Below, piece after piece: positions 9,046 through 17,220 of a stretch of DNA of 60,447 nucleotides; the first letter of the stretch is position 1; each line of letters opens with the position of its first letter. This DNA is from Marinilabilia sp. GTDB lineage: Bacteria; Bacteroidota; Bacteroidia; Bacteroidales; Marinilabiliaceae. Position numbers and translations under genes: made by a program. The notes beneath the pieces were generated by a model, which searched no databases, was not told the origin of the DNA, and was given only the letters and a program-made list of their open reading frames with translations. The stretch is taken from contig NZ_JADQBH010000131.1 in NCBI RefSeq assembly GCF_016278715.1, positions 1-60,447 of the forward strand, written 5' to 3'.

Positions 9046-9144
9046 AAAATAATTGCCTATCTCTTTCTCCACTTAATTTGCGGTTGCTTGTATTTCATGA
9101 TATTCGAATATCCCATAACGAAAACTCATGAATTAATCAGGTTA
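9046..9144. repeat. Dispersed repeat R1, copy A
   Basis: About 100 bp similar to 37091-37195. Both copies contain the identical 18-mer TAACGAAAACTCATGAAT, share TGCGGTTGC 40 bp before it, and end in AGGTTA, where TTA is the stop codon of the leftward gene (here the GT2 gene, stop at 9142-9144). No terminal inverted repeats were seen. Confidence 0.7.
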
Positions 9145-10089
9145 GATTTTATCTGACACCGAATACTCGTTTCTGTCCGGACGATTGCGGGAGACAAGTT
9201 CAGCAAGGAAACCGGTAACAAAAAGCTGAGTTCCCAAAATCATGCAAACCAATCCGATATAGAAAAACGGATTGCTGGTAACCAGAGGTACTACAATGCC
9301 ATGCGCCACACTATACAATTTGTGCACTCCCAGCCATATCGCCAGCCCGGTTCCTATCAGAAACATCAAAGATCCGAGCGCTCCGAAAAGATGCATGGGT
9401 CTGTTGCCAAATTTAGAGATAAACATAACCGACAATAAATCCAAAAAACCTTTCATAAATCGTTCCATCCCAAATTTGGTGACACCGTATTTTCGCTCAC
9501 GATGGGTCACAACTTTTTCAGTGATTTTATAAAAACCGGCACGTTTGGCCAAAATGGGAATGTAGCGATGCATTTCACCATATACCTCAATATTCCTGAC
9601 CACCTCTCTTCTGTAAGCCTTCAGACCACAATTAAAATCATGAAGTTTTATTCCTGAGATAATTCGTGCGGTTCGGTTAAACAGTTTACTGGGAAGCGTT
9701 TTATTTAAGGGGTCATGCCGTTTCTTCTTCCAGCCACTCACCAAATCGTAACCATCTTCCCGAATCAAACGGAACAACTCAGGAATCTCATCAGGACTAT
9801 CCTGCAGGTCCGCATCCATTGTAATAACTACTTCCCCCTGCACAACTTCAAAACCTTTATTCAAAGCCGCCGATTTTCCGTAATTTCGCCTAAACCTGAG
9901 TCCTTTCAAAAAATCATATTCCGCTTTCAATTCCCGGACAACCTGCCATGAACCATCAGTGCTGCCATCATCAAGCACTACAACCTCAAAGTCAATTTCC
10001 ATTTTTGAACATACTCGCTCAATCCACTGGATTAATTCCGGCAGTGATTCTTCTTCATTAAAGAAAGGAACAACAAGTGATAATTCCAT
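9142..10089 (-). CDS. Membrane-bound GT2 glycosyltransferase, DPM1/ArnC-like
   Basis: 315 residues. The GT-A domain has VVLDDGSTDGS (37-47) and the metal-binding MDADLQDSP (91-99). Two hydrophobic segments near 233-255 and 268-295 form the C-terminal membrane hairpin typical of polyprenyl-phosphate glycosyltransferases, which load a sugar onto undecaprenyl phosphate at the cytoplasmic face. Its start codon overlaps the stop of the DUF4199 gene by one base (10089), so the two are an operon. The sugar is unknown. Confidence 0.88.
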   Translation of the reverse strand: MELSLVVPFFNEEESLPELIQWIERVCSKMEIDFEVVVLDDGSTDGSWQVVRELKAEYDFLKGLRFRRNYGKSAALNKGFEVVQGEVVITMDADLQDSPDEIPELFRLIREDGYDLVSGWKKKRHDPLNKTLPSKLFNRTARIISGIKLHDFNCGLKAYRREVVRNIEVYGEMHRYIPILAKRAGFYKITEKVVTHRERKYGVTKFGMERFMKGFLDLLSVMFISKFGNRPMHLFGALGSLMFLIGTGLAIWLGVHKLYSVAHGIVVPLVTSNPFFYIGLVCMILGTQLFVTGFLAELVSRNRPDRNEYSVSDKI

Positions 10090-10661
10090 TACTCAATAGT
10101 TTTCATGGCATTAGAAAATGGGTCTTGCGGTCTTCTACGTTGAAAGATGGCAATAACCAAAGAAAAAAGCAATGAAGTAAAGCCAACTCCAAAAATCCCC
10201 GAGAAAATCATCAAAACAGGATTCGCCACCAAAGCAAACATATCTTCCATCCGGGCCACTTCATTTTCCGACATCCCCATTGCCAAATAAGCCTCCTGCA
10301 TCTGAACAATCAGTTCATCGGTATAAGCCGGATTAATCACCTTCATATACAAAAACATCCAGGCACCAGAAATAATTCCGGCCAGCATTCCCATCCGTGT
10401 ACCCAGCCAGACACCCTGGCCGTAACCAAGCCAACCCTCCTGAAGATTTTGCCGGTACCGAACCATGGAAACATGTATAAAACCAATGTAAACCAGCCAG
10501 GTAAGCACGTTATTAAAGAAAGAGGTTTCGAGGCCGGTCAATTGTAAAATCAAAAACACCGCGGAAAGCGCCAGACCCATAAAAGTGCCCTGATTCAACA
10601 CAAACCGGGCCTTCTGCTTCTGTATATCCTTATGTGTATTTTCTGTTGACAAATCATCCAT
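10089..10661 (-). CDS. DUF4199 domain membrane protein
   Basis: 190 residues with four predicted membrane helices (about 24-44, 50-66, 87-110 and 153-178) and a short charged loop between helices 3 and 4. DUF4199 is a Bacteroidota family of unknown function, commonly found directly upstream of a dolichol-phosphate-mannose synthase-like GT2, exactly as here. It may be an assembly or transport partner of that enzyme; this is inference from the conserved pairing. Confidence 0.82.
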   Translation of the reverse strand: MDDLSTENTHKDIQKQKARFVLNQGTFMGLALSAVFLILQLTGLETSFFNNVLTWLVYIGFIHVSMVRYRQNLQEGWLGYGQGVWLGTRMGMLAGIISGAWMFLYMKVINPAYTDELIVQMQEAYLAMGMSENEVARMEDMFALVANPVLMIFSGIFGVGFTSLLFSLVIAIFQRRRPQDPFSNAMKTIE

Positions 10662-11479
10662 CGTTAATGTAACTTATTAAAATTAATGCACCGCTAAAAT
10701 ACACAAAATGTCTTGAAATGGACATTTACTTAGGTAATCATTTAATACCGGAGCAGAAAAAATCACCCAAATACTTGCAAGCAAGTCGCAAAGCCGAGCA
10801 AAGCTATTCCGCTATAATAGCTGTCTTAAATAAGATCGGGAACTTAGAACGTTTTAAGTATTTACAAATCACGTAAGAGACATAAGATAACAAAAAGGGT
10901 TTGAACCATATAAGGCATATAAGCATTTTGGGTTTTATTATCAGGATTGTGGTATAACCAAACCCACAACAAAAACATTGATTTCAGTGTGATTACGTGT
11001 TTCCTTAGATAAAAGTATTCAAGTCGCAGAGACAAAAGGCAGGCCCATGAAAGAGGCCAGGTGGAATAAACCGGGGCAACAAGGACAAGTGGGCAGGAGC
11101 CCCGGATGGGGGCCAACAATTAATTTTGAGGACTAAAGCAAAGTCCATTTTGCAACAGGACTAAAGGCTAAGAAAAAAATTCAGTCCACACATCTTCAGC
11201 AAATTGTGATTTTGCTTTGATAAAAGGCTCCCATTAAAAGAGCAGGTATAAACCAATATTTTCTGAATTGGCATTAACTCTAAGCAAGATTTCTCAAGGC
11301 TCTTATCACTCAACTAAATATTAGTTTCTTTTACCCAACCCTATTTTTCAGTTAACCAATCACACTCCAAACAAACCTTAAATGAGGAAAACAAAAATTA
11401 TTTTTAGTCAAAAACAAATTGAATTCAAACACCTTAGCTAAAAACCTGCAGCGAAGTGCAATTTTTTTTCACCTGGAAA
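10662..11479. other. 818-bp gene-free interval with small repeats
   Basis: No supportable gene. It contains a 7-bp inverted repeat AGCTATT/AATAGCT at 10802-10822 and an imperfect direct repeat near 10868-10925 (CACGTAAGAGACATAAGA and CATATAAGGCATATAAGC). The open frame at 10862-11119 covers these repeats and has no protein-like composition. Confidence 0.5.
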
Positions 11480-11510
11480 TTTGCCGGCAATAGTAAAATT
11501 TCTACTTTTG
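11480..11510 (+). promoter_or_regulatory. Promoter of the SRP RNA gene
   Basis: TTTG at 11480-11483, a 19-nt spacer, and the -7 box TACTTTTG at 11503-11510 match the Bacteroidota consensus. The distance predicts a start at about 11516, which is the first base of the SRP RNA closing helix. Confidence 0.8.
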
Positions 11511-11515
11511 CACCC

Positions 11516-11614
11516 CGGGTAAGTCCTATACGACCAGCTCCCGCTGAATTCCCCCAGGGCCTGACGGCAGCAAGGGTAGGTGGTTGTAGCGGTGCGATAT
11601 AGGTAGCTTACCCG
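11516..11614 (+). ncRNA. ffs: Signal recognition particle RNA, small bacterial type (4.5S)
   Basis: About 99 nt. The closing helix CGGGTAAG pairs with CTTACCCG, the next helix TCCTATA with TATAGG, then CGACCA with TGGTTG. The apical part CAGGGCCTGACGGCAGCAAG carries the conserved Ffh-binding loop (CAGG ... AGCA) of domain IV. It scaffolds Ffh for cotranslational targeting. It is followed after 4 nt by tRNA-Thr, so the RNAs are probably processed from one precursor. Confidence 0.88.
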
Positions 11615-11618
11615 CCCT

Positions 11619-11692
11619 GCCAATATAGCTCAGTTGGCCAGAGCAGCTGATTTGTAATCAGCCGGTCGGGGGTTCGAATCCCTCTATTGGCT
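11619..11692 (+). tRNA. tRNA-Thr (anticodon TGT), copy 1
   Basis: 74 nt. Acceptor GCCAATA pairs with TATTGGC. The anticodon stem GCTGA/TCAGC carries loop TTTGTAA, giving anticodon TGT with A37. The T loop contains GTTCGAATC. CCA is not encoded immediately after the discriminator T. Confidence 0.97.
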
Positions 11693-11737
11693 CACCATTA
11701 AGGTCTTTGAAATTGCGGGTCTTGTAAATAAGTTACC

Positions 11738-11819
11738 GGGGAGATACCGAAGCGGTCAAACGGGGCAGACTGTAAATCTGTTGGCTCAGCCTTCGTAGGT
11801 TCGAATCCTGCTCTCCCCA
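11738..11819 (+). tRNA. tRNA-Tyr (anticodon GTA), copy 1
   Basis: 82 nt with the long variable arm of bacterial tRNA-Tyr. Acceptor GGGGAGA pairs with TCTCCCC; loop CTGTAAA gives anticodon GTA with A37, the MiaA target position. Confidence 0.97.
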
Positions 11820-11826
11820 CTTTTTT

Positions 11827-11900
11827 GCCAATATAGCTCAGTTGGCCAGAGCAGCTGATTTGTAATCAGCCGGTCGGGGGTTCGAATCCCTCTATTGGCT
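11827..11900 (+). tRNA. tRNA-Thr (anticodon TGT), copy 2
   Basis: Identical to copy 1 over all 74 nt and placed 8 nt after tRNA-Tyr copy 1. The following bases happen to read CCA. Confidence 0.97.
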
Positions 11901-11922
11901 CCAAAAATAATTTGCTTTTTCG

Positions 11923-11952
11923 TTTGCAGATAGGATAATTTATTTATCTTTG
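11923..11952 (+). promoter_or_regulatory. Internal promoter in the tRNA array
   Basis: TTTG at 11923-11926, an 18-nt spacer and TATCTTTG at 11945-11952 fit the Bacteroidota consensus. It would drive the decayed tRNA-like segment, tRNA-Tyr copy 2 and tRNA-Gly separately from the SRP RNA promoter. Confidence 0.6.
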
Positions 11953-12003
11953 TCGTCCCAAACGTAAGGCTTTACAAGGCCTGTAAACGTTCTTTAATAA
12001 TAC

Positions 12004-12078
12004 TGAGGTGAATACCAAAGCGGTCAAATAGAATTCCGGAGCATCGGAAAAAATTTGTTGGCGCAGCAGTAACCACCA
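12004..12078 (+). pseudogene. Degenerate tRNA-Tyr-like remnant
   Basis: AATACCAAAGCGGTCAAA closely follows the D-arm of the neighbouring tRNA-Tyr genes (GATACCGAAGCGGTCAAA), and TTTGTTGGCGCAGC follows their TCTGTTGGCTCAGC. The anticodon region is replaced by TTCCGGAGCATCGGAA, which has no 7-nt loop, and the T-arm consensus is absent. It looks like a decayed third Tyr copy. Confidence 0.6.
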
Positions 12079-12091
12079 TTAAATAATTACC

Positions 12092-12173
12092 GGGGAGATA
12101 CCGAAGCGGTCAAACGGGGCAGACTGTAAATCTGTTGGCTCAGCCTTCGTAGGTTCGAATCCTGCTCTCCCCA
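12092..12173 (+). tRNA. tRNA-Tyr (anticodon GTA), copy 2
   Basis: Same 82-nt sequence as copy 1, preceded by the same short leader TTACC. Confidence 0.97.
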
Positions 12174-12179
12174 CTTTTC

Positions 12180-12252
12180 GCGGGAATAGCTCAGTTGATA
12201 GAGCATCAGCCTTCCAAGCTGAGGGTCGCGGGTTTGAGTCCCGTTTCCCGCT
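12180..12252 (+). tRNA. tRNA-Gly (anticodon TCC), copy 1
   Basis: 73 nt. Acceptor GCGGGAA pairs with TTCCCGC; stem TCAGC/GCTGA holds loop CTTCCAA, anticodon TCC. It starts 6 nt after tRNA-Tyr copy 2. Confidence 0.97.
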
Positions 12253-12253
12253 C

Positions 12254-12288
12254 AAAAAAACCTGATTGTTAATTCGATCAGGTTTTTT
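12254..12288 (+). terminator. Intrinsic terminator after tRNA-Gly copy 1
   Basis: A7-CCTGAT, a 10-nt loop, ATCAGG-T6: a strong stem with a T run, ending the first tRNA transcript. Confidence 0.85.
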
Positions 12289-12307
12289 AGATTTAACACA
12301 TATTTAA

Positions 12308-12364
12308 AGAAGAGAAGCCCCTGAAGAAACAGGGAGCAGTGATGTTAAATTCTCTTCTGTTTTT
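12308..12364 (+). terminator. Possible second hairpin terminator before tRNA-Gly copy 2
   Basis: AGAAGAGAA pairs with TTCTCTTCT across about 33 nt that hold an inner CCCTG/CAGGG hairpin; GTTTTT follows. It may insulate tRNA-Gly copy 2. Confidence 0.45.
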
Positions 12365-12365
12365 C

Positions 12366-12438
12366 GCGGGAATAGCTCAGTTGATAGAGCATCAGCCTTC
12401 CAAGCTGAGGGTCGCGGGTTTGAGTCCCGTTTCCCGCT
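12366..12438 (+). tRNA. tRNA-Gly (anticodon TCC), copy 2
   Basis: Identical to copy 1. It is separated from it by two hairpins, so it needs read-through or its own promoter, which was not recognised. Confidence 0.97.
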
Positions 12439-12445
12439 CAATTCG

Positions 12446-12474
12446 AAGCCTGATTCGATTGAATCGGGCTTTTT
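12446..12474 (+). terminator. Intrinsic terminator after tRNA-Gly copy 2
   Basis: AAGCCTGATTC, loop GATT, then GAATCGGGCTTTTT, with one T-G wobble in the stem. Confidence 0.85.
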
Positions 12475-12521
12475 CATGCAAAAATCTGCCCATGTATCTA
12501 TCTTCACAAATTATCTATTCT

Positions 12522-12529
12522 TATATTTG
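12522..12529 (+). promoter_or_regulatory. Candidate -7 box of the YciO gene
   Basis: TATATTTG fits TAnnTTTG and lies 26 nt before the ATG. No clear TTG -33 element accompanies it. Confidence 0.4.
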
Positions 12530-12555
12530 CTTAAGAACAAATATTTTCTGAAGCT

Positions 12556-13173
12556 ATGCTGGTAAAAATATATCCCGAAAATCCCAATCCACGCGAAATT
12601 CAAAAGGTGGTTGACGTACTTCGAAGCGGAGGAATCGTAATTTATCCGACCGATACGGTTTACGGAATGGGGTGTGATATAAACAACATCAAGGCGCTGG
12701 AAAAGATTGCCCGAATCAAAGGTATTAATCCTAAAAAAGATCACCTTTCATTCATTTGTCATGATTTGAGTCACCTGTCAGACTACACAAAGCCATTGGG
12801 GAGTGCCACCTTTAAGCTGGTCAAGAAAAACCTTCCGGGCCCCTTTACTTTTATCCTACAGGCAAACAACAGTGTCCCAAAATTCTTTAAAAGCAACAAG
12901 AAAACCATTGGACTTAGAATCCCCGACAACCCGATTATTATTGAGATCATCAAAGAATTGGGCAACCCTATTCTAAGTACTTCCATTAAAGATGATGATG
13001 AAATACTGGAATACACCACCGATCCGGAATTGATTCATGAAAAATACCAGAACCTGGTAGATATTGTAATTGATGGGGGAAATGGGGGAAATGAGGGCTC
13101 CACCATCGTGGACTGCACCTCTGATGAAGAATTTGAAATTTTACGCCAGGGAAAAGGAGAACTGGAATTTTAG
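12556..13173 (+). CDS. YciO/YrdC/Sua5-family protein (threonylcarbamoyl-AMP synthase-like)
   Basis: 205 residues, single YrdC domain. GGIVIYPTDTVYGMGCDI at about 30-47 forms the nucleotide-binding entry, and TIGLRIPDNPI (about 116-126) and NPILSTS (about 138-144) are core motifs. Details such as ARIKG-x6-DHLSFICHDLS and the early end without a Sua5 domain match E. coli YciO more than TsaC. TsaC makes threonylcarbamoyl-AMP for t6A37; YciO has a related but weaker activity. The gene lies beside tRNA-Thr genes that would carry t6A. Annotation as TsaC is the main alternative. Confidence 0.85.
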   Translation: MLVKIYPENPNPREIQKVVDVLRSGGIVIYPTDTVYGMGCDINNIKALEKIARIKGINPKKDHLSFICHDLSHLSDYTKPLGSATFKLVKKNLPGPFTFILQANNSVPKFFKSNKKTIGLRIPDNPIIIEIIKELGNPILSTSIKDDDEILEYTTDPELIHEKYQNLVDIVIDGGNGGNEGSTIVDCTSDEEFEILRQGKGELEF

Positions 13174-13407
13174 GGAGCATAGCCATAGCATTTTTTCAGG
13201 AAAAAGAAAATTAGCAGTACATGGCATATTGTTTTATACTTGATACAACACCATCTATTCATAATACTTCCATGTGGTAAATGAACAAAAAAGCCTCATA
13301 TAATTAGTTAACTTAGTTCACTACAACCTACATCAAATTATGGTTAACCAGGAAATCCCGGACCGAAACTATTTTTTCATAACTTTTTGATTAACATACA
13401 ATTTTCA
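13174..13407. other. Upstream region of polysaccharide locus 1
   Basis: AT-rich, gene-free. Nothing is recognised before the promoter at 13408-13440. Confidence 0.4.
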
Positions 13408-13440
13408 TTGATAACATTTGCCATCTTCTGCTTATATTTG
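13408..13440 (+). promoter_or_regulatory. Candidate promoter of the wza-wzc operon
   Basis: TTG at 13408-13410, a 22-nt spacer and TATATTTG at 13433-13440. The spacer is slightly long for the consensus. It lies 48 nt before the wza ATG. Confidence 0.5.
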
Positions 13441-13488
13441 TTATTAGTATGATTTTAAACATGATTAATAACCCTGTAACTCTCAGCT

Positions 13489-14280
13489 ATGTTAGTCAGT
13501 CTTTCAAAATTCAGATTTCTCCTTATCCTTTTGGTATTTACCTCGTGTGTTCCACTTAAGAAATCCATCTATCTGCAAGGAGAAATTGCAAAAGATCTTT
13601 CTGAGATTGAATCCAGATATCTTTCCGACCAAACACCATATCTGATTAAACCCAATGACAATTTATACATACAGATTAACAGTCTGGATGAACGAACCTC
13701 TTCTTTTTTGAACAATGAGACCAATGTCACCACCCGCATTGACAATCCAATGGCGGCAAGCCTCGTTGGCTACAGGGTATCAGAAGATGGAACCATCAAT
13801 TTCCCCTTCGTTGGAAAAGTCCATGTTGCCAATCTGACACTGGACGAAGTTCATGAAAAAATTCAAAATGTTGTTTCCAAATTCATAGAAGAAAGCAGCG
13901 TGACAGTAAAGCTCTTAAACGACAATATTACCGTTCTGGGAGAAGTTCGGGCCCCCGGACGATACCTCCTCTACGATGAACAAATCAACATCCTCGAAGC
14001 ACTAAGTCTTGCAGGAGATGCAACCGATTTTGCCAACAAAAAAAGAGTGCGTCTGATTCGAAAAGAAGGTAGTGAAATTGAGATGGTAATTATGAACACC
14101 CTGGACGATGAATTGCTCCTTTCCAGCTATTACAATTTAAGACCAGGAGATATCATTTACGTTGAGCCAAGACGATTAAAATCGGTTAATTTAAGCTCAA
14201 TGCCCCTGAATCTTGTATTTACTTTCATCAACACTTCGCTGTTGCTATACACCTTCTATATCACCAATTTTGATAATTGA
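13489..14280 (+). CDS. wza: Polysaccharide export outer membrane lipoprotein (Wza-like)
   Basis: 263 residues. A lipoprotein signal ends at cysteine 20 (LVFTSC). The Poly_export domain (YLIKPNDNLYIQINSL, about 51-66) is followed by SLBB-type soluble ligand-binding segments (ITVLGEVRAPGRYLLYDEQ, about 147-165). A hydrophobic C-terminus near 243-258 would cross a membrane. Shorter than E. coli Wza, as usual in Bacteroidota. It forms the outer-membrane export channel for the polysaccharide made by locus 1. Its stop overlaps the possible TTG start of the kinase gene. Confidence 0.92.
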   Translation: MLVSLSKFRFLLILLVFTSCVPLKKSIYLQGEIAKDLSEIESRYLSDQTPYLIKPNDNLYIQINSLDERTSSFLNNETNVTTRIDNPMAASLVGYRVSEDGTINFPFVGKVHVANLTLDEVHEKIQNVVSKFIEESSVTVKLLNDNITVLGEVRAPGRYLLYDEQINILEALSLAGDATDFANKKRVRLIRKEGSEIEMVIMNTLDDELLLSSYYNLRPGDIIYVEPRRLKSVNLSSMPLNLVFTFINTSLLLYTFYITNFDN

Positions 14281-16619
14281 AATCTTCAATTGTTCTTGTT
14301 ATGTTCGACGAAGAAACCAACTTTAATGAAAAGCCTCTCAACCTCAGAAAGGTTTACTACAGGATACTAAATTATTGGTACTATTTACCGTTATTTTTGA
14401 TTCTTTCAATGGCATTGGCTATTTTCTTATACAAGTCAACACCAGCTCAATATAAAATAAGTGCACAATTGCTCATTAAAGAGTCCCAGCAACAACTAAC
14501 ACCCATCGGAGCAGAAGAAACAGCCTTGCCGGGTATTAACCTTGGAACGATAAGCAATCTTGAAAACCAATTAATCATTCTAAGCTCGTCGAAACAAATA
14601 GAAAAAAGCCTGAGAGATTTAGAATTCACCATCAGCTACTATGAAGCAGGTACATTCAAGGAATCGGAAATTTATAATGATAGTCCGTTTTATGTAAAAT
14701 TGGATACCGGTGGAATGGCGTTGCCCGAAGTAAAATATAGTCTAAAATTTGAATCAAACGATCAATTTCAACTTTACAGAAAGGGTGAGAAAAAGTCTTT
14801 AGGTCGCTATAAATTGTTTGACCAATTAGAATCAAACGGCTTAAAATTTTCTATAATTCCCAAAAGCAACATAGAGCCGGGAAGCCTTGAAAACAGAACA
14901 TTTTCCTTTCAGATAACCCCTTTGCAGGAGTTGATTCAGAATTATCAGGAAGCAATTATCATTTCTGACGTTAAGCCTGGAGCCTCTGTTTTTGAAATCT
15001 CCGTTCATGAAAATAATATTCAAAAAGGGAAAGATTTCATCAACGAACTGGCTCAAAATTCTGTTTCATACACCCTTGAGAAAAAAAACCAAATAGCGAA
15101 CAACATCATCCATTTTATCGAAGGACAACTAATCAATGTTGGAGATTCGTTAAACAGAACCAAGAACATGCTGGAGAACTTCAGATCCAGAAACGAAATG
15201 GTGGACATCTCCATGCAGGGACAAATGATTATAACCAGGACAGAAACGCTGGAACTGGAAAGAAACATAATTGAACGCCAATTGGATTACTACCAATACC
15301 TGGTATCTTTCCTTGAAAACAATGAAAACATTCTAAACCTGCTCTCTCCATCTGCCAAAGGCATCGAAAACCTGACCATGGAGCAAATGATTGCTGACCT
15401 GTCTGCTTTGAATGCCGAAAAACAAAGTCTGCAATTTAATTCCAAGGAGAGCAACCCGGCGATTGCCCGGATAAACAGGCAAATTGAAGCACAGAAACAG
15501 AATATTCTTCAGCAGGCACGAAGCAATGTCGCTGCTACGCAAAAAGATATGGCGGAGATCAACCAAAGGCTCATGGCATTGAGCAACGAAATAAGAAGAC
15601 TCCCCAAAAAAGAACAGGTATCGCTGGACATTGAGCAAAAATTCCAGACAACCGATCAACTACACTCATATCTGATGGAGAGAAGATCGGAAGCTCAACT
15701 GGCAAAGGCTTCAAACATCCCTGATAATGAGATTATTGAAAGAGCAGACGTCATCAAACAAACAAAGCCAAATCTGCTATTTCTGATCATTATGATTTTG
15801 CTTTTGGGCCTTATTATTCCTCTCATGGTGATTTTCTTTATTGCTATTTCCAACAACAAAATCCAGGACAAAGAAGATTTGGAAAGTATTAGCAAATTGC
15901 CCTTCATTGGAGTTACCCCAAGAGTTTCCTCCAGTGAAGTTATCAACAAAAACAACTCAAACACCTTGTTTTCGGAATCAATTAAAAATATCCGGACGGC
16001 AATAGAATTTTTTCCTTTGCAGCAAGAGTCCAAATGTATCTTGGTTACTTCAGGAATTGCAGAAGAAGGAAAGAGTTTAACAGCATCTAACCTGGCTATA
16101 TCTTACACACAGTTGGGAAAAAGAACTCTCATTATTGACTTTGATATGCGAAAACCGGCTATTGGGAAACTATTCAACGTCAACGGCAATAAATACGGAG
16201 TAAGTACTTATCTGGCACAGCAAGATGCGAAGGATATACACAAATTAATTCAGTCCAGTGAAGAATATCAGCTGGATGTAATTCCCTCCGGCAAAATACC
16301 GCCAAATCCGGCTGAACTGATAAGCAGCCATCAGACAGAGCTTTTGATAGGTGAAATGAGAAAATTATACGATGTAATTATAATTGATTCGCCGCCAATT
16401 GGGTTGGTATCTGATGCTTTGCTATTGAGCAAAATTACTGATATTAATATACTGGTAACCCGGCACAACACAACGCCAATTCCAATGCTCAAATCATTAC
16501 TTAAGGATTATAAAATAAAAAACATTAAAAATTTATGCCTGCTTTTGAATGATTACCCCGCAAAAAAACATGCCTATAATAATTATACCTATCACAGCAA
16601 ATATTATAACAAGGAGTAG
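14277..16619 (+). CDS. wzc: Wzc-like polysaccharide co-polymerase / tyrosine autokinase
   Basis: Up to 780 residues. Two membrane helices at about 37-52 and 499-524 bracket a long periplasmic Wzz-type coiled region. A cytoplasmic BY-kinase domain has Walker A SGIAEEGKS (about 588-596), Walker A' LIIDFDMRKP and Walker B VIIIDSPP. The tail AYNNYTYHSKYY supplies the tyrosine cluster for autophosphorylation. It controls chain length and polymerisation together with Wza. The longest frame starts at TTG 14277, overlapping the wza stop; ATG 14301 is a plausible alternative and gives 772 residues. Followed by a 600-bp non-coding leader. Confidence 0.93.
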   Translation: MKSSIVLVMFDEETNFNEKPLNLRKVYYRILNYWYYLPLFLILSMALAIFLYKSTPAQYKISAQLLIKESQQQLTPIGAEETALPGINLGTISNLENQLIILSSSKQIEKSLRDLEFTISYYEAGTFKESEIYNDSPFYVKLDTGGMALPEVKYSLKFESNDQFQLYRKGEKKSLGRYKLFDQLESNGLKFSIIPKSNIEPGSLENRTFSFQITPLQELIQNYQEAIIISDVKPGASVFEISVHENNIQKGKDFINELAQNSVSYTLEKKNQIANNIIHFIEGQLINVGDSLNRTKNMLENFRSRNEMVDISMQGQMIITRTETLELERNIIERQLDYYQYLVSFLENNENILNLLSPSAKGIENLTMEQMIADLSALNAEKQSLQFNSKESNPAIARINRQIEAQKQNILQQARSNVAATQKDMAEINQRLMALSNEIRRLPKKEQVSLDIEQKFQTTDQLHSYLMERRSEAQLAKASNIPDNEIIERADVIKQTKPNLLFLIIMILLLGLIIPLMVIFFIAISNNKIQDKEDLESISKLPFIGVTPRVSSSEVINKNNSNTLFSESIKNIRTAIEFFPLQQESKCILVTSGIAEEGKSLTASNLAISYTQLGKRTLIIDFDMRKPAIGKLFNVNGNKYGVSTYLAQQDAKDIHKLIQSSEEYQLDVIPSGKIPPNPAELISSHQTELLIGEMRKLYDVIIIDSPPIGLVSDALLLSKITDINILVTRHNTTPIPMLKSLLKDYKIKNIKNLCLLLNDYPAKKHAYNNYTYHSKYYNKE

Positions 16620-17220
16620 TTTAAAAAAACCTAACGGCGAAAGTTTTCGAACACATTTTGTTGTCACCCCATTCGCAAGTTTTTATATTTCTACTTAACG
16701 AAGATAGGAACCAACAGACTTAAGGCCTGAAAACAATAGCCACGGGCAAATAGTTAACGCACCATCCCAACTATTTGCCCGCGATGCCGTGAAATGGGCA
16801 GGACGAAAGACATACAAATGGATTTTAACCTCAGAACGAATTCCCCTGTCGAATGGCTACCAGGCTTTCGGCCTGTGTTTTTAACCATTTTTTCCTCGGC
16901 ATTTAAGCTTTTTTTTCCGGACTCAAAAGCAATAGAATTAAAAAATATTTTTCCTGAAAATTACCAGTAAAACTCAGCCATTTATTCCTACAAAAAAACA
17001 TCAATTTTCCACCTTTTTTACTCCACATTTTACTACTGTTTAACTTAAAAAAATGCACTTTCATCACAATTTTCTCATAATTTTTTCAGGAAAAATGACA
17101 TTCTGAATATTGTGTTTTAAATTGTATAACAAATTCTTACAGAACCTTCAAGCATTAATTACATGTACTTTCTAAGTCAACGGTGAAATTATTTCTGAAT
17201 CAGTTTAATTTATATCGGCC
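16620..17220 (+). promoter_or_regulatory. Structured 600-bp leader between wzc and the dehydratase gene
   Basis: No gene. It contains a perfect 13-bp inverted repeat CGGGCAAATAGTT/AACTATTTGCCCG (16743-16755 and 16769-16781), a flanking CACGG at 16741 that could instead pair with CCGTG near 16785-16790, and the terminator-like hairpin at 16861-16882. The rest is A/T-rich. Confidence 0.5.
16861..16882 (+). terminator. Possible intrinsic terminator or attenuator
   Basis: CAGGC, loop TTTCG, GCCTG, then TGTTTTT. The stem is short (5 bp) but GC-rich. It would end the wza-wzc transcript or attenuate into the dehydratase gene. Confidence 0.45.

Noticed and set aside
10862..11119. 85-codon minus-strand frame
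   Set aside because: Covers an imperfect direct repeat and has no protein-like composition or start signal.
11941..12000. Hairpin AACGT...ACGTT with AGGC/GCCT after tRNA-Thr copy 2, as a terminator
   Set aside because: No T run follows and it lies just downstream of a consensus promoter, so it is more likely a leader structure or chance.
13072..13092. GATGGGGGAAATGGGGGAAA tandem repeat
   Set aside because: A coding repeat (GGNGGN) inside the YciO gene, nothing beyond a short loop.
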